In this document: piece by piece, positions 42,193 to 52,000 of the stretch
Layout: each line of letters starts with the position of its first letter
Numbering within the stretch: position 1 is the first letter of the stretch
Source: Brevibacillus sp051967035
GTDB lineage: Bacteria > Bacillota > Bacilli > Brevibacillales > Brevibacillaceae
Assembly (NCBI RefSeq): GCF_051967035.1
Contig: NZ_JBQCKK010000004.1
Span: 62,001-126,000 of the forward strand
Length of the DNA stretch: 64,000 bases
Direction: 5' to 3'
The notes under the pieces: model-generated
What the model was told of the DNA's origin: nothing
What the model saw: only the letters and a program-made list of their open reading frames with translations
Databases searched by the model: none
Made by a program: the position numbers and the translations under genes

Positions 42193-42925
42193 ACTCGCCT
42201 CTCCCCTCCTTCCCTCTTTTTTGCCGAAAATGCTTTTTCGTCTTTTTGTCCATGACGGCAATCGTGGCCAGCACAGGCAATCCCAAATACGCCTCCACTT
42301 CCTTTTCCGAACGCAGCCGGGTATCGAGCTGCTCCATGAAAAACACGACTCCCAGGGAAGAAGCCAGCCCGAGCACGAAGCCGATGACCGCGTTCAACAG
42401 CGGCTTGGGACTGACAGGCAGGGCCGCCGGATTATGACGCGCCTCTGCGAGAATATGCACGTTGTTCATGCCAAGCATTTGGACGACTTCTTCCTGAAAG
42501 ATCGCGGCAATCGTATTGGCGATCCGCACCGCTCTCGCTTGATCGGGGTCTTCCACCGTAATGGAAATCACCTGCGAATCCTTGACCGCCTCTACCTGTG
42601 TGTGCAGCAGCAGCGCTTCCATGCTCGCCCCTGGTCCGATTGCTTCTACGACCCGCTCCATCACCCGCGGACTTTCCATGATGACCCGGTAGGTTTCGAT
42701 CAGCTTCAGGTTGGAATCAATCTCGGCTGCCGACAAGCCCCCGTCCCCCTCCGCCTGCAAGGAGCGATTCACCAAAATTTCCGTCTTGGCCTGATACATC
42801 GGCGTCAACAGAAAGAAGCTGATGAGTGCCGTGCCGACGGTAAACAGGGAGGTAACCAGCAGAATCACGCCCCAGCGTTTGGACAAGACCAGCAAGATTT
42901 CCCGCAGATTCACGGTTTCATTCAT
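42173..42925 (-). CDS. Wzz/CpsC-type chain-length regulator
   Basis: A 250-residue membrane protein. Transmembrane segments near 20-45 and 170-195 bracket an outside domain; the proline-rich PAALPVSPKPLLNAVIGFVLG before the second helix is the family mark. It should activate the downstream tyrosine kinase and set polymer length. The ATG at 42925 follows AGGGGGGA and overlaps the LCP stop (ATGA). The longer frame to 42958 only overlaps the LCP gene. Confidence 0.9.
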   Translation of the reverse strand: MNETVNLREILLVLSKRWGVILLVTSLFTVGTALISFFLLTPMYQAKTEILVNRSLQAEGDGGLSAAEIDSNLKLIETYRVIMESPRVMERVVEAIGPGASMEALLLHTQVEAVKDSQVISITVEDPDQARAVRIANTIAAIFQEEVVQMLGMNNVHILAEARHNPAALPVSPKPLLNAVIGFVLGLASSLGVVFFMEQLDTRLRSEKEVEAYLGLPVLATIAVMDKKTKKHFRQKRGKEGRGEYEKAEA

Positions 42926-43998
42926 TTTGTTCCCCCCTTCGCCCCTCCAGACTGCCACTCGCTTGATTCGGCTGTAGACGGTGGGCGGGCTTTTGTCAGC
43001 TGGCGAAAGGCGGACAGCTGGTCGATCAGCTTTGTTCGCTCTTCCGGACTGACGAGAAAGTAGTAGATTCCGTTGACGAGTTGACCCTTTCCTTCCAGCC
43101 GGATCGTCTCTACGCTCGATACGGCCGCACTGTAGCCTTGAACCAGCCTTTGCATGTCGGCAAACGTCATGTTCGTCTTCACGTATTTGGCCATCGTTTC
43201 CAGCACTCCGTTCAACGTGGCGGGAGACGCCAAAGCCGCCTTCTTTTGCATCAACGCTTTCAAAATCAGCTGCTGCCGCTCGTTTCGGCCGAGATCGCCG
43301 CGCGGGTCCTCGTAGCGCATGCGCGCATAGACGAGCGCCTGCTTGCCGTCCAAATGGATGGGGCCGAGCGGGAAGTGGTAGTCTGCGTAGGTGAAGGCAA
43401 ACGGGTTCTCGACGTCTACTCCGCCCACCGAATCCACGATCCCGGCAAATCCTTCCATATTCGCTGCCACCACATAGTCGACGGGCGCCGCGATGAATTG
43501 CTCGACCGTGTCCACTGCCTGCTGGATCCCGCCGAAAGCGTACGCATGATTGATCTTATCCATCTTCTGCGTCCCGGCGATCAGCGTGCGCGTATCCCGC
43601 GGGATGCTGACCAGAAGCGCCGACTTTGCCTGCGGATTGATCGTCAGCACGAGAATGACATCCGAGCGTCCTTTGTCGTTTTCCCGCTCATCAATTCCGA
43701 GCAGCAGCACCGTGAGCGGCTCCTGCGCTTCCGCTGGCACTGGCTCCTGCTGCGGAAGCGAGGACAGTTCCTGCTTGTTTAGCGGCGGCTGCCCGGACGA
43801 TGCCGGGAGCGCCGAGGACGCCAGCGACTTTTGCGTGCGGATCGGGACGTACATGCTTTTGGCCGTCGCTTGCAGCGACACGTAGATAGAAGCCGCGTAT
43901 CCCCCCAGTCCGAGCAGACAAGCCAGCCCTCCGATCAGCAAAAGACGGCTCCGCTTCTTTTTCCTGGCTGCCCTCTCCTTCCTCGTCATCTCCATCAT
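42922..43998 (-). CDS. LytR-CpsA-Psr family glycopolymer ligase
   Basis: A 358-residue membrane-anchored protein with an N-terminal transmembrane segment (about 18-42), a linker rich in Ser, Pro and Gln, and the LCP domain. Family landmarks are LLGIDERENDKGRSDVILVLTINP, SIPRDTRTLI and the arginine-rich YARMRYEDPRGDLGRNERQQLILKAL. These enzymes move lipid-linked glycopolymers onto peptidoglycan. Its presence inside the operon argues that the polymer is wall-attached. The ATG at 43998 overlaps the dehydratase stop; ATGs at 43995 and 43989 are close alternatives. Confidence 0.9.
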   Translation of the reverse strand: MMEMTRKERAARKKKRSRLLLIGGLACLLGLGGYAASIYVSLQATAKSMYVPIRTQKSLASSALPASSGQPPLNKQELSSLPQQEPVPAEAQEPLTVLLLGIDERENDKGRSDVILVLTINPQAKSALLVSIPRDTRTLIAGTQKMDKINHAYAFGGIQQAVDTVEQFIAAPVDYVVAANMEGFAGIVDSVGGVDVENPFAFTYADYHFPLGPIHLDGKQALVYARMRYEDPRGDLGRNERQQLILKALMQKKAALASPATLNGVLETMAKYVKTNMTFADMQRLVQGYSAAVSSVETIRLEGKGQLVNGIYYFLVSPEERTKLIDQLSAFRQLTKARPPSTAESSEWQSGGAKGGTK

Positions 43999-45893
43999 CC
44001 TGTCGCGATCGAGTACGGCACTGGCTGATTTTCCGGCTGAGGCTGGGCAGAAGACTGGTAATTCGGAATGATTCCTTGTAACATTTTCATGATGACACCA
44101 TCGTCCTCAAGCATCCCGCCCTTTGTCGCAAGCTGCTCCAGCCGGGATATGGCCGTCAACAGCTCGCTCCAGGAAAAGTCGAGCGGCTTGCCGATGAAAA
44201 TTCGGTCGTGGCAGGTTGAAGTCAACCCTTCTTCCGCCGTGAACAGCTCTTCGGACAGCTTTTCGCCGGAACGAATCCCCGTGTAGACGACCGGAATATC
44301 CTTTTCCGGCTCCAGACCTGCCAGCCGGATCAGATCCATCGCCATATCCACGATCCTGACGGGTTTGCCCATGTCGAGCACGAAAACCTCACCGCCACGG
44401 GCCAGCGCGCCCGCCTGAATCACCAGCTGGGCCGCTTCCGGAATCGTCATGAAAAACCGTTCCATGTCCGGATGCGTAATCGTCACCGGACCGCCCGCCC
44501 GAATCTGCTCGAGAAAAAGCGGGACGACACTCCCCCGGCTCCCCAGCACGTTGCCGAAGCGAACGGCAGCAAAGCGGGTAGGTCCCAAGCGGTTGTAGCC
44601 CTGGATCAGCAGCTCGGCGATGCGCTTGGTGGCGCCCATCACGGAAGTCGGGTTCACCGCCTTGTCGGTCGAAATCAGGATGAAATGCTTCGCTTCTATT
44701 TCCAGTGCGCACTCCGCGACATTTTTCGTTCCCAACACATTGTTTTTCAACGCCTCGCTCGGGTTTTGCTCCATCAGCGGCACATGCTTGTGGGCAGCCG
44801 CATGAAAAATGACGGTCGGGCGGTACTCGCCCATGATCGCGGCTATTCGCTGCCGATCGCGAATATCCGCGATGAGGCTCATCGTCTGCAAATCAGGAAA
44901 CAACCGCTTGACCTCCAGACCGATTTCGAAAATGCCGTTTTCCTCATTCCCGAGCAAAAGCATTTTCGCCGGGCCGAAGCGGGCGATCTGACGGCATAGC
45001 TCCGAACCGATCGATCCCCCTGCGCCTGTGACGAGAACGACCTGCTGCCGCAAGTAGCCGGTGACTTCCTCCAGATTGATCTCCACTGGCTCGCGTCCCA
45101 GCAAATCCTCCAGCCTGATGTTGCGAATCATGCTCATGCTGATTTTCCCGCTGAGAATATCCGAGACGTGCGGCAAAATTTTGACGCTGGCTTTCGTCGT
45201 TTTGCATAGGTCAAAAATGTCCCGGATCGTTTGCCGCGAAGCGGACGGCATGGCGATGACGATATCTGAGATGGCCTGCCGCTGTACGACGCGGGGAATG
45301 TCCTCTCTTTTGCCGACGACGGGCAAGCCGTACACACGCAAATTTTGCTTGCTCGGCTCGTCATCAATGAAAGCGATCGGCCGCTGCTCCGACAGAGGCG
45401 ACCGCCTCATCTCTCGCGCCACCAGCACGCCTGCGCTCCCCGCTCCGACGATCAGCGTCCGCCTGCGGTCCTGGCTTCTTTTTTCCCGCTCCTCCTTCCA
45501 CCATTTCCAGACGAAGCGAGAACCGGTGATCCCCGCCAGCACGAACGTCCACGTAATCAAAAACAGGGAGATCGGAAAGCGGGCGGGCAAAAACAGCCAC
45601 GATCCCAGGTTGTTCAAAAAGAAGCTGAGCGCCAGGATGGACAGGCTCGTCGCCTTGACGATCGAGACAAGCTCGTTTGCGCTGACGTAGCGGTAGACAG
45701 GACGATACAACTCAGCCAGATGCATGCCCGCCAAAACAAACAGGACATGTCCGAAGATCAGATAGATCGGCTGATGAACGCTTACTTGGGTAAGGGAAAA
45801 ATCAAATCGAACCAGGCAGGCCAGCCATACCGCTATGCTGATAATCCCTGCGTCCGATAAGCTTAACCAGAATCTTCTCTTCCGGTAGCTCAT
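43995..45893 (-). CDS. epsC: EpsC/CapD-type sugar-nucleotide 4,6-dehydratase
   Basis: A 632-residue membrane protein. Four N-terminal helices (about 10-115) and a Rossmann-like region (LIVGAGSAGVLVAREM) come before the catalytic half, with TGAGGSIGSE and ISTDKAVNPTSVMGATK. The active-site tyrosine is replaced by Met (M-x3-K), as in the WbpM/CapD group. It should convert UDP-GlcNAc to a 4-keto-6-deoxy sugar, the substrate of the EpsN-type aminotransferase. I use ATG 45893, 9 bases after GGAG; ATG 45899 is possible. It overlaps the LCP gene. Confidence 0.92.
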   Translation of the reverse strand: MSYRKRRFWLSLSDAGIISIAVWLACLVRFDFSLTQVSVHQPIYLIFGHVLFVLAGMHLAELYRPVYRYVSANELVSIVKATSLSILALSFFLNNLGSWLFLPARFPISLFLITWTFVLAGITGSRFVWKWWKEEREKRSQDRRRTLIVGAGSAGVLVAREMRRSPLSEQRPIAFIDDEPSKQNLRVYGLPVVGKREDIPRVVQRQAISDIVIAMPSASRQTIRDIFDLCKTTKASVKILPHVSDILSGKISMSMIRNIRLEDLLGREPVEINLEEVTGYLRQQVVLVTGAGGSIGSELCRQIARFGPAKMLLLGNEENGIFEIGLEVKRLFPDLQTMSLIADIRDRQRIAAIMGEYRPTVIFHAAAHKHVPLMEQNPSEALKNNVLGTKNVAECALEIEAKHFILISTDKAVNPTSVMGATKRIAELLIQGYNRLGPTRFAAVRFGNVLGSRGSVVPLFLEQIRAGGPVTITHPDMERFFMTIPEAAQLVIQAGALARGGEVFVLDMGKPVRIVDMAMDLIRLAGLEPEKDIPVVYTGIRSGEKLSEELFTAEEGLTSTCHDRIFIGKPLDFSWSELLTAISRLEQLATKGGMLEDDGVIMKMLQGIIPNYQSSAQPQPENQPVPYSIATG

Positions 45894-45933
45894 ATTCATC
45901 CGCTCCAGGCCGCTGCATTCGTTGGTCGCGCCT

Positions 45934-47214
45934 TTACAAGCGCCAGACAACGATGTCAGACGGGCATGTTTTTTGATTCAGCACGCTCTTTACATCCGCA
46001 ATCACGCCGCGCCCCCCGTGCAGTAAAGACGTCAGCTCCCCCCAGCCCAGATGCACGTATCTCGCGTGCGGAACGGCCAGGACCAACGCGTCGGCCGGCT
46101 GCAACTCCTCCCAATCCATCAGCCTGATGCCGTACTCGGCCCATGCCTTCGCCGGATCTGCCAGATCGTCCGTTACCTGCACCTCGACCCCGAATTCCCG
46201 CAGCTCGTGGACGATATCGATAACCCGGCTATTGCGAATGTCCGGAACATTCTCCTTGAAGGTCATCCCCAAAATCGTCACACGCGACCCCTGGATCGGG
46301 ATATGACGCCAGATCATCTGCTTGACCAGGGAAGTAGCGACGAATTTTCCCATGCCATCGTTGATGCGGCGTCCCGCCAGGATGACCTGCGGATGATAGC
46401 CCACGCTCTCGGCTTTATAGGTCAAATAGTACGGATCGACGCCGATGCAATGGCCGCCGACCAGCCCCGGCGCAAACGGAAGGAAGTTCCATTTGGTTGC
46501 CGCCGCTTCCAGAACTTCCGCAGTCGCGATGCCCAATCGGTCAAAAATGATCGCCAACTCGTTAATCAGGGCGATATTCAGGTCGCGTTGGGTATTTTCG
46601 ATCACCTTGGCCGCTTCGGCGACCTGGATGGAGGACGCCTTATGAATCCCCGCCTCTACTACCAGCGCGTACATCTCTGCGATTTCGTCGCAGATGGCAC
46701 GGTTCTGGCCGGAGACGACCTTGACAATCTGGGCGAGCTTGCGCTCCTTGTCCCCCGGATTGATCCGCTCGGGAGAATAGCCGACAAAAAAATCTTCGCC
46801 TGCACGCTTTCCGGACGAACGCTCCAGCGCTGGCACGCACACTTCTTCCGTCGCGCCAGGATACACCGTCGATTCATAGACGACAATTGTCCCCGGCTGC
46901 ATGTACGTCCCGACCGTTTCCGAGGCGAAGAGCAGCGCCCTCAAATCGGGCCGCTTGGCCTTATCGACAGGCGTAGGCACCGTGACGATAATGAAGTCGC
47001 ACGCTGCCAGCTTGCCGGGATCATCCGTGAAGGAGACGTTCGTCCGCGCCAACTCCTCCGCCGTATGCTCTCCCGTCTCGTCCCAGCCTGCCTGCAGCGC
47101 GGTGATTCGCTTCCGGTCCACATCGTACCCAATGACAGGTACCTTTTGCCCAAACGCAACCGCAACAGGCAATCCGACATATCCAAGTCCTACGACTCCC
47201 ACTTTTTTACGCAT
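45934..47214 (-). CDS. Nucleotide-sugar dehydrogenase, WecC/VipA-like
   Basis: A 426-residue NAD-dependent enzyme that oxidises the C6 of a UDP-sugar twice to give a uronic acid. The N-terminal VGVVGLGYVGLPVAVAF binds NAD, and the catalytic cysteine is in GGHCIGVDPYYL. The overall form is closer to UDP-HexNAc dehydrogenases (WecC, VipA/TviB) than to UDP-glucose dehydrogenase, so the product is probably an N-acetylhexosaminuronate. The ATG at 47214 overlaps the epimerase end. It supplies a carboxyl group on which the ATP-grasp ligase might act. Confidence 0.9.
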   Translation of the reverse strand: MRKKVGVVGLGYVGLPVAVAFGQKVPVIGYDVDRKRITALQAGWDETGEHTAEELARTNVSFTDDPGKLAACDFIIVTVPTPVDKAKRPDLRALLFASETVGTYMQPGTIVVYESTVYPGATEEVCVPALERSSGKRAGEDFFVGYSPERINPGDKERKLAQIVKVVSGQNRAICDEIAEMYALVVEAGIHKASSIQVAEAAKVIENTQRDLNIALINELAIIFDRLGIATAEVLEAAATKWNFLPFAPGLVGGHCIGVDPYYLTYKAESVGYHPQVILAGRRINDGMGKFVATSLVKQMIWRHIPIQGSRVTILGMTFKENVPDIRNSRVIDIVHELREFGVEVQVTDDLADPAKAWAEYGIRLMDWEELQPADALVLAVPHARYVHLGWGELTSLLHGGRGVIADVKSVLNQKTCPSDIVVWRL

Positions 47215-48190
47215 GGGCGTCACCGTAATAGTCCAGATACCAATCGACAAACCGGGCAATGCCTACCTCGATCGGCGTCTGGGGGCGAAAGCCTGTTTCG
47301 GCATACAAGGCATCGACGGAGGCGAACGTAGCCGGTACGTCCCCCGGTTGAATGGGCATGTAGTGGCGATGGGCGGATCGGTTCAGCTTTTGTTCCAAAA
47401 TCGAGAGGAATTGCAGCAGATCTACAGGCTGATGATTGCCGATATTCAACACCTGGTGGGGCGCTTTGCCGTCCTGCGGCTGTGGCAGCCGTCCCATGAG
47501 TCGGCAGACTCCTTCCACCACATCGTCAATGTACGTAAAATCCCTCGTCATTTTCCCGTGGTTGTAGATGCGGACAGGCTCCCCCGCCAAAATCGCCCTG
47601 GTGAATGTGTACAGCGCCATATCCGGGCGCCCCCACGGTCCGTACACGGTGAAAAAACGCAGTCCTGTCGCAGGAATGCCGTACAGGTGGCTGTACGTGT
47701 ACGCCATCAGTTCGTTGGCTTTTTTCGTTGCGGCATACAGGCTGTTCGGTTCATCGACCCGATCCGTCTCGCAAAAAGGCAGCTTCTTGTTGCCCCCGTA
47801 CACAGAGCTTGACGAAGCATACAGCAAATGCTTGACGCCCGTCTGCCGACACCCTTCCAAGATGTGCAAAAAGCCCGTGATATTGGCGGAGGTGTAGGCA
47901 TGAGGATTTTCCAGGCTGTAGCGGACGCCAGCCTGCGCCGCCAGATGGATGACCCGTTCCGGCTGAATTTTGCGAAACAACTCGTCCATTGTCTCCTCGT
48001 CGGCTATATCCGCTTGATGGAAGCGGAACTGGTCGAACGCCTGGAGCATTTCCAGCCTTTTGGCTTTCAAGCGGGGATCGTAGTACCCGTTGCAATTATC
48101 CACCCCCCATACGACTTCTCCTCCTTCCAAAAGTCTTTTCGCCACGTGAAACCCGATGAATCCAGCCGTGCCCGTCACTAAAATCGGCAT
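47207..48190 (-). CDS. NAD-dependent epimerase, uronate 4-epimerase-like
   Basis: A 327-residue extended short-chain dehydrogenase. It has LVTGTAGFIG at the start, ASSSSVYG and the YAATKKANELM Tyr-Lys pair. Segments such as GVDNCNGYYDPRLKAKRL and RFFTVYGPWGRPDMALYTFT are characteristic of UDP-glucuronate 4-epimerases (GAE/TviC-like). It is the first gene of the polysaccharide operon, with AGGTGGGAGG before the ATG at 48190. Together with the dehydrogenase it forms a TviB/TviC-like pair that could make a galacturonate-type sugar. Confidence 0.88.
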   Translation of the reverse strand: MPILVTGTAGFIGFHVAKRLLEGGEVVWGVDNCNGYYDPRLKAKRLEMLQAFDQFRFHQADIADEETMDELFRKIQPERVIHLAAQAGVRYSLENPHAYTSANITGFLHILEGCRQTGVKHLLYASSSSVYGGNKKLPFCETDRVDEPNSLYAATKKANELMAYTYSHLYGIPATGLRFFTVYGPWGRPDMALYTFTRAILAGEPVRIYNHGKMTRDFTYIDDVVEGVCRLMGRLPQPQDGKAPHQVLNIGNHQPVDLLQFLSILEQKLNRSAHRHYMPIQPGDVPATFASVDALYAETGFRPQTPIEVGIARFVDWYLDYYGDAHA

Positions 48191-48386
48191 ACCTCCCACC
48201 TCTTTGCTTATTCATACGGAGGTTCTAGGACAAATATGCCAGCAGGATGAAAGAGGTCGCAGGACGACTTGCCCAGACAGGGATGCGCGGTGAGGTCCCG
48301 TGCCGAAAGCCCCCTTTGCCGATGGCTTTGGCCACGACAACCAAGATCGCGAAAAGCGAACCCGCCTTTCCCGGCCTTGCTCCAAG

Positions 48387-48433
48387 AAAAAAAACATCCC
48401 TCCTCCCTGGTTTCCCGCAGGGCAGAAGAGATG
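48387..48433 (-). terminator. Strong terminator before the polysaccharide operon
   Basis: On the minus strand, complements of CAGGGCAGAAGAGATG (48418-48433) and CATCCCTCCTCCCTG (48395-48409) form a stem of about 15 pairs with one bulge and an 8-base loop, then eight Ts. It lies 8 bases after the stop of the 131-residue gene. It leaves about 195 bases for a polysaccharide promoter, where I see no clear -35/-10 pair. Confidence 0.88.
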
Positions 48434-48440
48434 CCTGATG

Positions 48441-48836
48441 TTAGGCGATCCGCTCCAAATCCGGATTGTACCGCTTCACGTATTCATAGATTTCGTCGTT
48501 TTGCAGACGTACCTGACCGAGTGCTCCCACCCGTCCCGCCAGATGCTGGGCAAGCTGCGCCGCGCCTTGGTCGATGCGTCGTTTCGCCGCTTCCGGCAAG
48601 GTCAGCACGTGCGGCACGAGCAATTGCAGGTACCACACCCCTTTCTCTTCCTCGGACACGTCGATTTCCAGCTCCATATCGTTGCTGTCGAAATCGTAGA
48701 GGTGGTTGAACAGCGCTTCCCTCGTTTCTTGTGTCAGGGAGGAAATATCGAGCTTCTCCACGCTCAAGTAATACTCTTCATTGAACAACACGATTTGGTC
48801 ATCGATTTGCTGATACTTTTTTGCGAGCGGATTCAT
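48441..48836 (-). CDS. Small acidic protein of unknown function
   Basis: A 131-residue soluble, acidic protein that I do not recognise. It has no signal peptide or membrane segment. It is rich in short helices (NPLAKKYQQIDDQIVLFNEEYYL) and ends in YEYVKRYNPDLERIA. It is a single-gene unit between an unrelated hairpin and a strong terminator. The only Shine-Dalgarno candidate is GGAAGGGG, 9 bases upstream of the ATG. Its coding character and terminator make it a real gene in my view. Confidence 0.65.
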   Translation of the reverse strand: MNPLAKKYQQIDDQIVLFNEEYYLSVEKLDISSLTQETREALFNHLYDFDSNDMELEIDVSEEEKGVWYLQLLVPHVLTLPEAAKRRIDQGAAQLAQHLAGRVGALGQVRLQNDEIYEYVKRYNPDLERIA

Positions 48837-48979
48837 TGTCTTGGTCCCCTTCCAGCTATCGCCATCCTCTATCCTATAGCATACTATCTTGGCGAATCGT
48901 TACGCAATTCATTCGACAGAAAATGTTGAATTAACAAAAAATAAATCCATTTGTTCGCCACAGGCCGGATGAGAACAAA

Positions 48980-49009
48980 CAGGAGCTTGCCCTTTTGTGC
49001 AAGCTCCTG
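48980..49009. terminator. Hairpin after sftA
   Basis: CAGGAGCTTGC (48980-48990) pairs exactly with GCAAGCTCCTG (48999-49009), 8-base loop, 20 bases after the sftA stop. In the sftA direction the T run is interrupted (TTTGTTCT). Confidence 0.65.
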
Positions 49010-49029
49010 CGATTCTCTCGTTTTTTTTG

Positions 49030-52000
49030 CTACAGCAATGTCGTCCCTTCCACTAACGCTTGCGCGTCCTCGCGGGTAATCAGCACCGCCCGCGCCTTGC
49101 CTCCGCTCTGTCCGGCGACATAGCCGTCTGCCTCCATCATTTCGATCAGGCGCGCGGCGCGGTTGTAGCCGACCCGGAAGCGGCGCTGCAACCCGGATGC
49201 GGAAGCCTGACCTTGTTCGGCCACAAACAGGAGCGCCTCCATGTACAGCGGATCGTCGCCCACATCGTAGGATTGGACCTGCTGCTCCAGGTCTTCCTTG
49301 CTGAACAGATACGCCGGCTTGCGCTGCTTCTTGATCGTCTGCGTGATTCTCTCGATCTCGTCGTCGGACACAAAGTTCCCCTGCAAGCGCACAGGCGTCG
49401 TGCCGCTCTCCAAAAACAGCATGTCCCCTCTGCCCAGCAACCGCTCTGCCCCGGACTGGTCGAGAATCGTGCGCGAGTCGACCTGGGAGAAGACGGCAAA
49501 GGCCAGACGCGTCGGCACGTTTGCCTTGATATTGCCCGTGATGACGTCCACGGACGGGCGCTGGGTCGCGAGCAACAAGTGAATGCCGCAGGCGCGTGCC
49601 TTTTGCGCGATGCGGATGATGCAGTCCTCCACGTCCTGCGGAGAGACCATCATCAGGTCTGCCAACTCGTCGATGACGATGACGATATACGGCAGTTGGT
49701 CGTCTGTCGTCTGGTTGTAGCGGTCGATATCCCGTACCCCCGCGTCGACGAACAGAGCGTAGCGCTTCTCCATTTCCTCGACGGCCCACTTCAGCGCCGC
49801 TGTCGCCTGCTTGGCCTCCGTCACCACCGGCGTCACGAGATGCGGCAAATGATTGTATGGCGCCAGCTCGACCATTTTCGGGTCGATCAACAGCAGGCGG
49901 ACTTGCTCCGGCGTCGCCTTGTACAGCAGGCTGACGATAATCGAGTTGATGCAGACGCTTTTCCCCGATCCGGTCGAGCCTGCGATCAGGCCGTGCGGCA
50001 TTTTTTTGATATCGGCGATAATCGGTTCGCCGCCGATGTCCATGCCAAGCGCCACAGCCAATGGCGACGGATGCTGCTGGAATTTTTCCGAGCCGATGAT
50101 TTTCTCGATCAGCACGGGCCTGCTCGTCAAGTTCGGCACCTCAATCCCGATCGCGTTGCGGCCTGGAATCGGGGCCTCGATGCGAATGTCCTTGGCCGCC
50201 AAATTCAGCTTGATATCGTCGATCAGCCCGGTAATCTTGTTCACCTTCACCCCTGGGGCCGGCTGCAACTCGAAGCGCGTGACAGACGGTCCTTTGACGA
50301 TGCCGACGACGCTCGCGCTGACGTTGAAGTTAGATAACGTCTCTTCCAAAAGCAGTTTTTGCAACTGCGTATGTTCATCGTCGTCGTCGCTTACCGGCGG
50401 ACTGGGATTGAGCAGCGCGAGCGTCGGCAGGCAATACGGCGGCTCCTGGATGTCCGCTTCGGGAGCTGGCTCTGGCCGAGGAGGGGCGAGAATGCTCGGC
50501 GTGCTTGCGGCCTCTGGCATGGCGCGCGCCAGCAGACGATGAACGTCGTCTGGGGAGGCGGGCACCTGTTCCTGTTCCTTTTCCGCCTCAGGGGAAACGG
50601 ACACATCGCCACTGTTGCTCGGGCCGTCGAGCGGACGGATTGTGCCGTTGCCGGAAGGAGCGGCTGGCTGGACGGCCTCGCCGTCCTGAACGCGCTCGCA
50701 GGCAGCCGTTATGCCTGCTTCGATCTCCGTGCGGACCATTTCGCCAAGCGCTGCGACCAGCATTGGCTCTTTCTCTGGTTGGCCTGGCTGATTCGGCTGC
50801 TCCACTGGCTGGGCGTGCTGCTCCATTGCCGCCGTCTCTGGCCGTGCTTCCGGCAAGGACTCGGCTGCTGCGAAGGGAAGACGCGCCTCGACGGCCTTTG
50901 CTTCGTGCAAATCGGTGCCGGTTTCGCCAGATGCTCGCTCGTTTTCTGCTAGATCTGTTGTGTCTGTCAGGTCTGCTGGTTCCACTGCTTCCTGCTCCGG
51001 GCCGACCGCTTCTTCCCGACGCGGCTCCTCCGCGGCTTCAACAGCAGTCGCTGCCCGTCCTTCGTCTGCTTCGGCTGTCGCGCTCATGCCTTGAACAGAA
51101 GACGCTGGCTCCTCGCCGCGAACTGGCACGGCTTCATCCGGTTGCGCTTCGTCCGGTTGTGCTTCCTCTGCCTCCTGCCGCAGCCGGACGCGCTCCTGCT
51201 CGGCGTCCCCCGGCTCTACGCGCTCCGTCGCAGGCTCGTCCAACGCTTCCTGCGCTGCTTCCGCCGTTGTCATAGCCGTTGCCTCCGCCGTTGTCGCAGC
51301 AGCCGTCTGCGCTTCGGCTTCTGCCAGCACGTTCGCTTGCTGCCCAAACGCCCGGATCGGGCGATCCAACCGCTCGTGGTCTTTCCCCGCTTTTTCATCC
51401 GTAGACAGGGCCGCTTTGCCGCTGGCCTCATCTTGTGCCGCCGCTTTGTCCTCGGGGAAATACCCTTCGCTGATTTCCTGCTCCCACTGCTTGATCTGCT
51501 GCAAATGCTCTTCCTGCTCCAGCCGCGGATACACCACTCCCCCTGTCGTGTGGATACGGTGTTCCGCTTCGCGCGTCGCCGGGGTGATTTTGCCGTAAAC
51601 GGGCGAGACGATCTCTGACGGGCGGTACGCCTGTTTTTCCTCCGGTGTCAGCGGCTTGCGGGGCACGCTTTCCGCCTGTCTGGCTGGCTGCCGTCGATAG
51701 TCCCGCTTGAACTCGACCGAAGCAGTCGGCATTCTGTCCAAGAATGGCTCCGCTTGTTTTTCCGGCACGCGTTCCTCGCGCGGACGAAGCGTCTCCCGCG
51801 CACCCGCTGCCCGCTCACGCCCCTCCGCTTCCTCTCTTGCCTGCTGATTCCTTCTTTCTTTTCGCTTGTTTTCCAAATAGTCGTCCGGCACGACAGGGAA
51901 GCGAAACTGGCGCTCCCGGCGCGGACGCACATCGTCTATATGGCGAGAATTTACCCGCTCTCTCGGGTAAATGCTTTTTGTCTTCACCTGGGGCTGACGG

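Noticed and set aside
48212..48397. Minus-strand 61-codon open frame starting right after a GGGAGGAGGG
   Set aside because: The apparent ribosome site and ATG are the right half of a strong terminator hairpin followed by eight Ts, and the product has low complexity with no family likeness.
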